A stretch of 64,000 nt of DNA from contig VCMS01000077.1 of the NCBI GenBank assembly GCA_022539475.1, positions 1-64,000 on the forward strand. The letters run 5' to 3'. Below the pieces are notes generated by a model. That model saw nothing but the letters and a program-made list of their open reading frames with translations, made no database searches and was not told where the DNA came from. Positions 63,619 through 64,000 of this stretch are shown piece after piece. Position 1 is the first letter of the stretch, and the number at the start of each line of letters is the position of its first letter. The position numbers were made by a program, and so were the translations under genes. Origin of the DNA: Gracilaria domingensis. Its lineage: Eukaryota > Rhodophyta > Florideophyceae > Gracilariales > Gracilariaceae.

Positions 63619-64000
63619 TGGAGGGACAAGGGCGGAACGGCAGCAGCAACGGTGATGATGCTCTACTATGTGTATGCACATGATCATGGCTGCACGCTTG
63701 AGAGGTCTGCTTGCTGGTTTGTTTGTACAACAAAGCGTTTCTGTGTGATTTGCAGGGAAGGAGGGTGGCGTGCGACCGCACGCCAGATGGGCTCCGTACT
63801 GAGACAAAGGGGCTAGTGGCCGCAGACATTGTAAAGAAGAGAAGTTGAACGACGCCGGTGCTGTGAGAGGACGCTTCTGTTGGAGTTTGGCGGTTGAGCT
63901 GATGACGAGCGCGAGAGAGAAACGTTTAACGATGTGATTACGTGCTGCGCTCCGCGATTGATGCAGGTATGAAGCTGGGCGCTCTGCACTACGTGCATGC

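Larger units (their letters stand above)
59832..64000. other. Terminal intergenic region without a supported gene
   Basis: About 4.2 kb. ORFs of 137 codons (60456-60869, plus) and 232 codons (63629-62931, minus) exist, but neither shows motifs or a convincing start. The second is Ser/Pro/His-rich and may be the leader of a gene beyond the window. Repeats here are the dispersed element at 61960-62108 and a 10-bp triple repeat at 63589-63618. Confidence 0.5.

Noticed and set aside
62931..63629. 232-codon minus-strand ORF near the right edge
   Set aside because: Ser/His/Pro-rich with no recognisable motif, several other frames open in the same stretch, and no promoter seen.

Overview
The window looks like nuclear DNA of a eukaryotic alga, most likely a red alga with a compact, intron-poor genome; a florideophyte such as Chondrus would fit, but no species-diagnostic sequence was seen. 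Reasons: long single-exon genes for conserved eukaryotic proteins (VPS11, a VAP/MSP-domain protein, mitochondrial FAD glycerol-3-phosphate dehydrogenase, an R2R3-MYB, a bHLH protein); a carotenoid-isomerase-like flavoprotein and a NUMOD3-motif protein, both typical of plastid-bearing lineages; an intronless eukaryotic tRNA-Phe(GAA); and large tracts of decayed transposons between gene islands.

Layout. 1-35.8 kb is a transposon graveyard. It holds a frameshifted Plavaka-like DNA transposase (about 2.1-4.7 kb, minus), an array of long foldback sequences around a ~335-bp direct repeat (4.97-6.37 kb), a structurally complete 11.1-kb chromodomain Ty3/Gypsy element (7281-18364), a broken coiled-coil gene (19.2-22.4 kb, minus), a 33-bp minisatellite (22.7 kb), an unknown gene broken by a 257-bp tandem duplication (23.7-25.3 kb, plus), a hAT transposase relic (25.4-27.6 kb, minus), and a gene for a small secreted protein with one frameshift (31.2-32.2 kb, plus). 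35.8-44.6 kb is an extremely GC-rich block holding the VAP-like gene (plus), the NUMOD3 gene (minus) and the bHLH gene (minus). 44.6-60 kb is a gene island: a decayed NB-ARC STAND ATPase (minus), the carotenoid-isomerase-like gene (plus), a signal-peptide methyltransferase-like gene with a frameshift (minus), VPS11 (plus), MYB (minus), tRNA-Phe (minus) and glycerol-3-phosphate dehydrogenase (minus). 60-64 kb shows no supportable gene.

The most unusual object is the retrotransposon. Two 542-bp TG...CA LTRs differ at about 11 positions by eye and are flanked by the same 5-bp target duplication, GTACA. Gag and Pol (protease, reverse transcriptase, RNase H, integrase, chromodomain) lie on the minus strand. 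A ~780-codon ORF with its own TATA-like box and an RG-rich tail lies on the plus strand between integrase and the 3' LTR, so the element is ambisense. Its only coding defects are three in-frame TAG codons. It inserted into another open reading frame, which reads on in the same frame across the target site.

The host genes are housekeeping or regulatory functions (vesicle tethering, ER contact sites, mitochondrial electron transfer, pigment metabolism, transcription) and do not look like one pathway. One possible shared control element, the 11-bp palindrome TACCGACGGTA, occurs at three places, all in 5' regions of genes.
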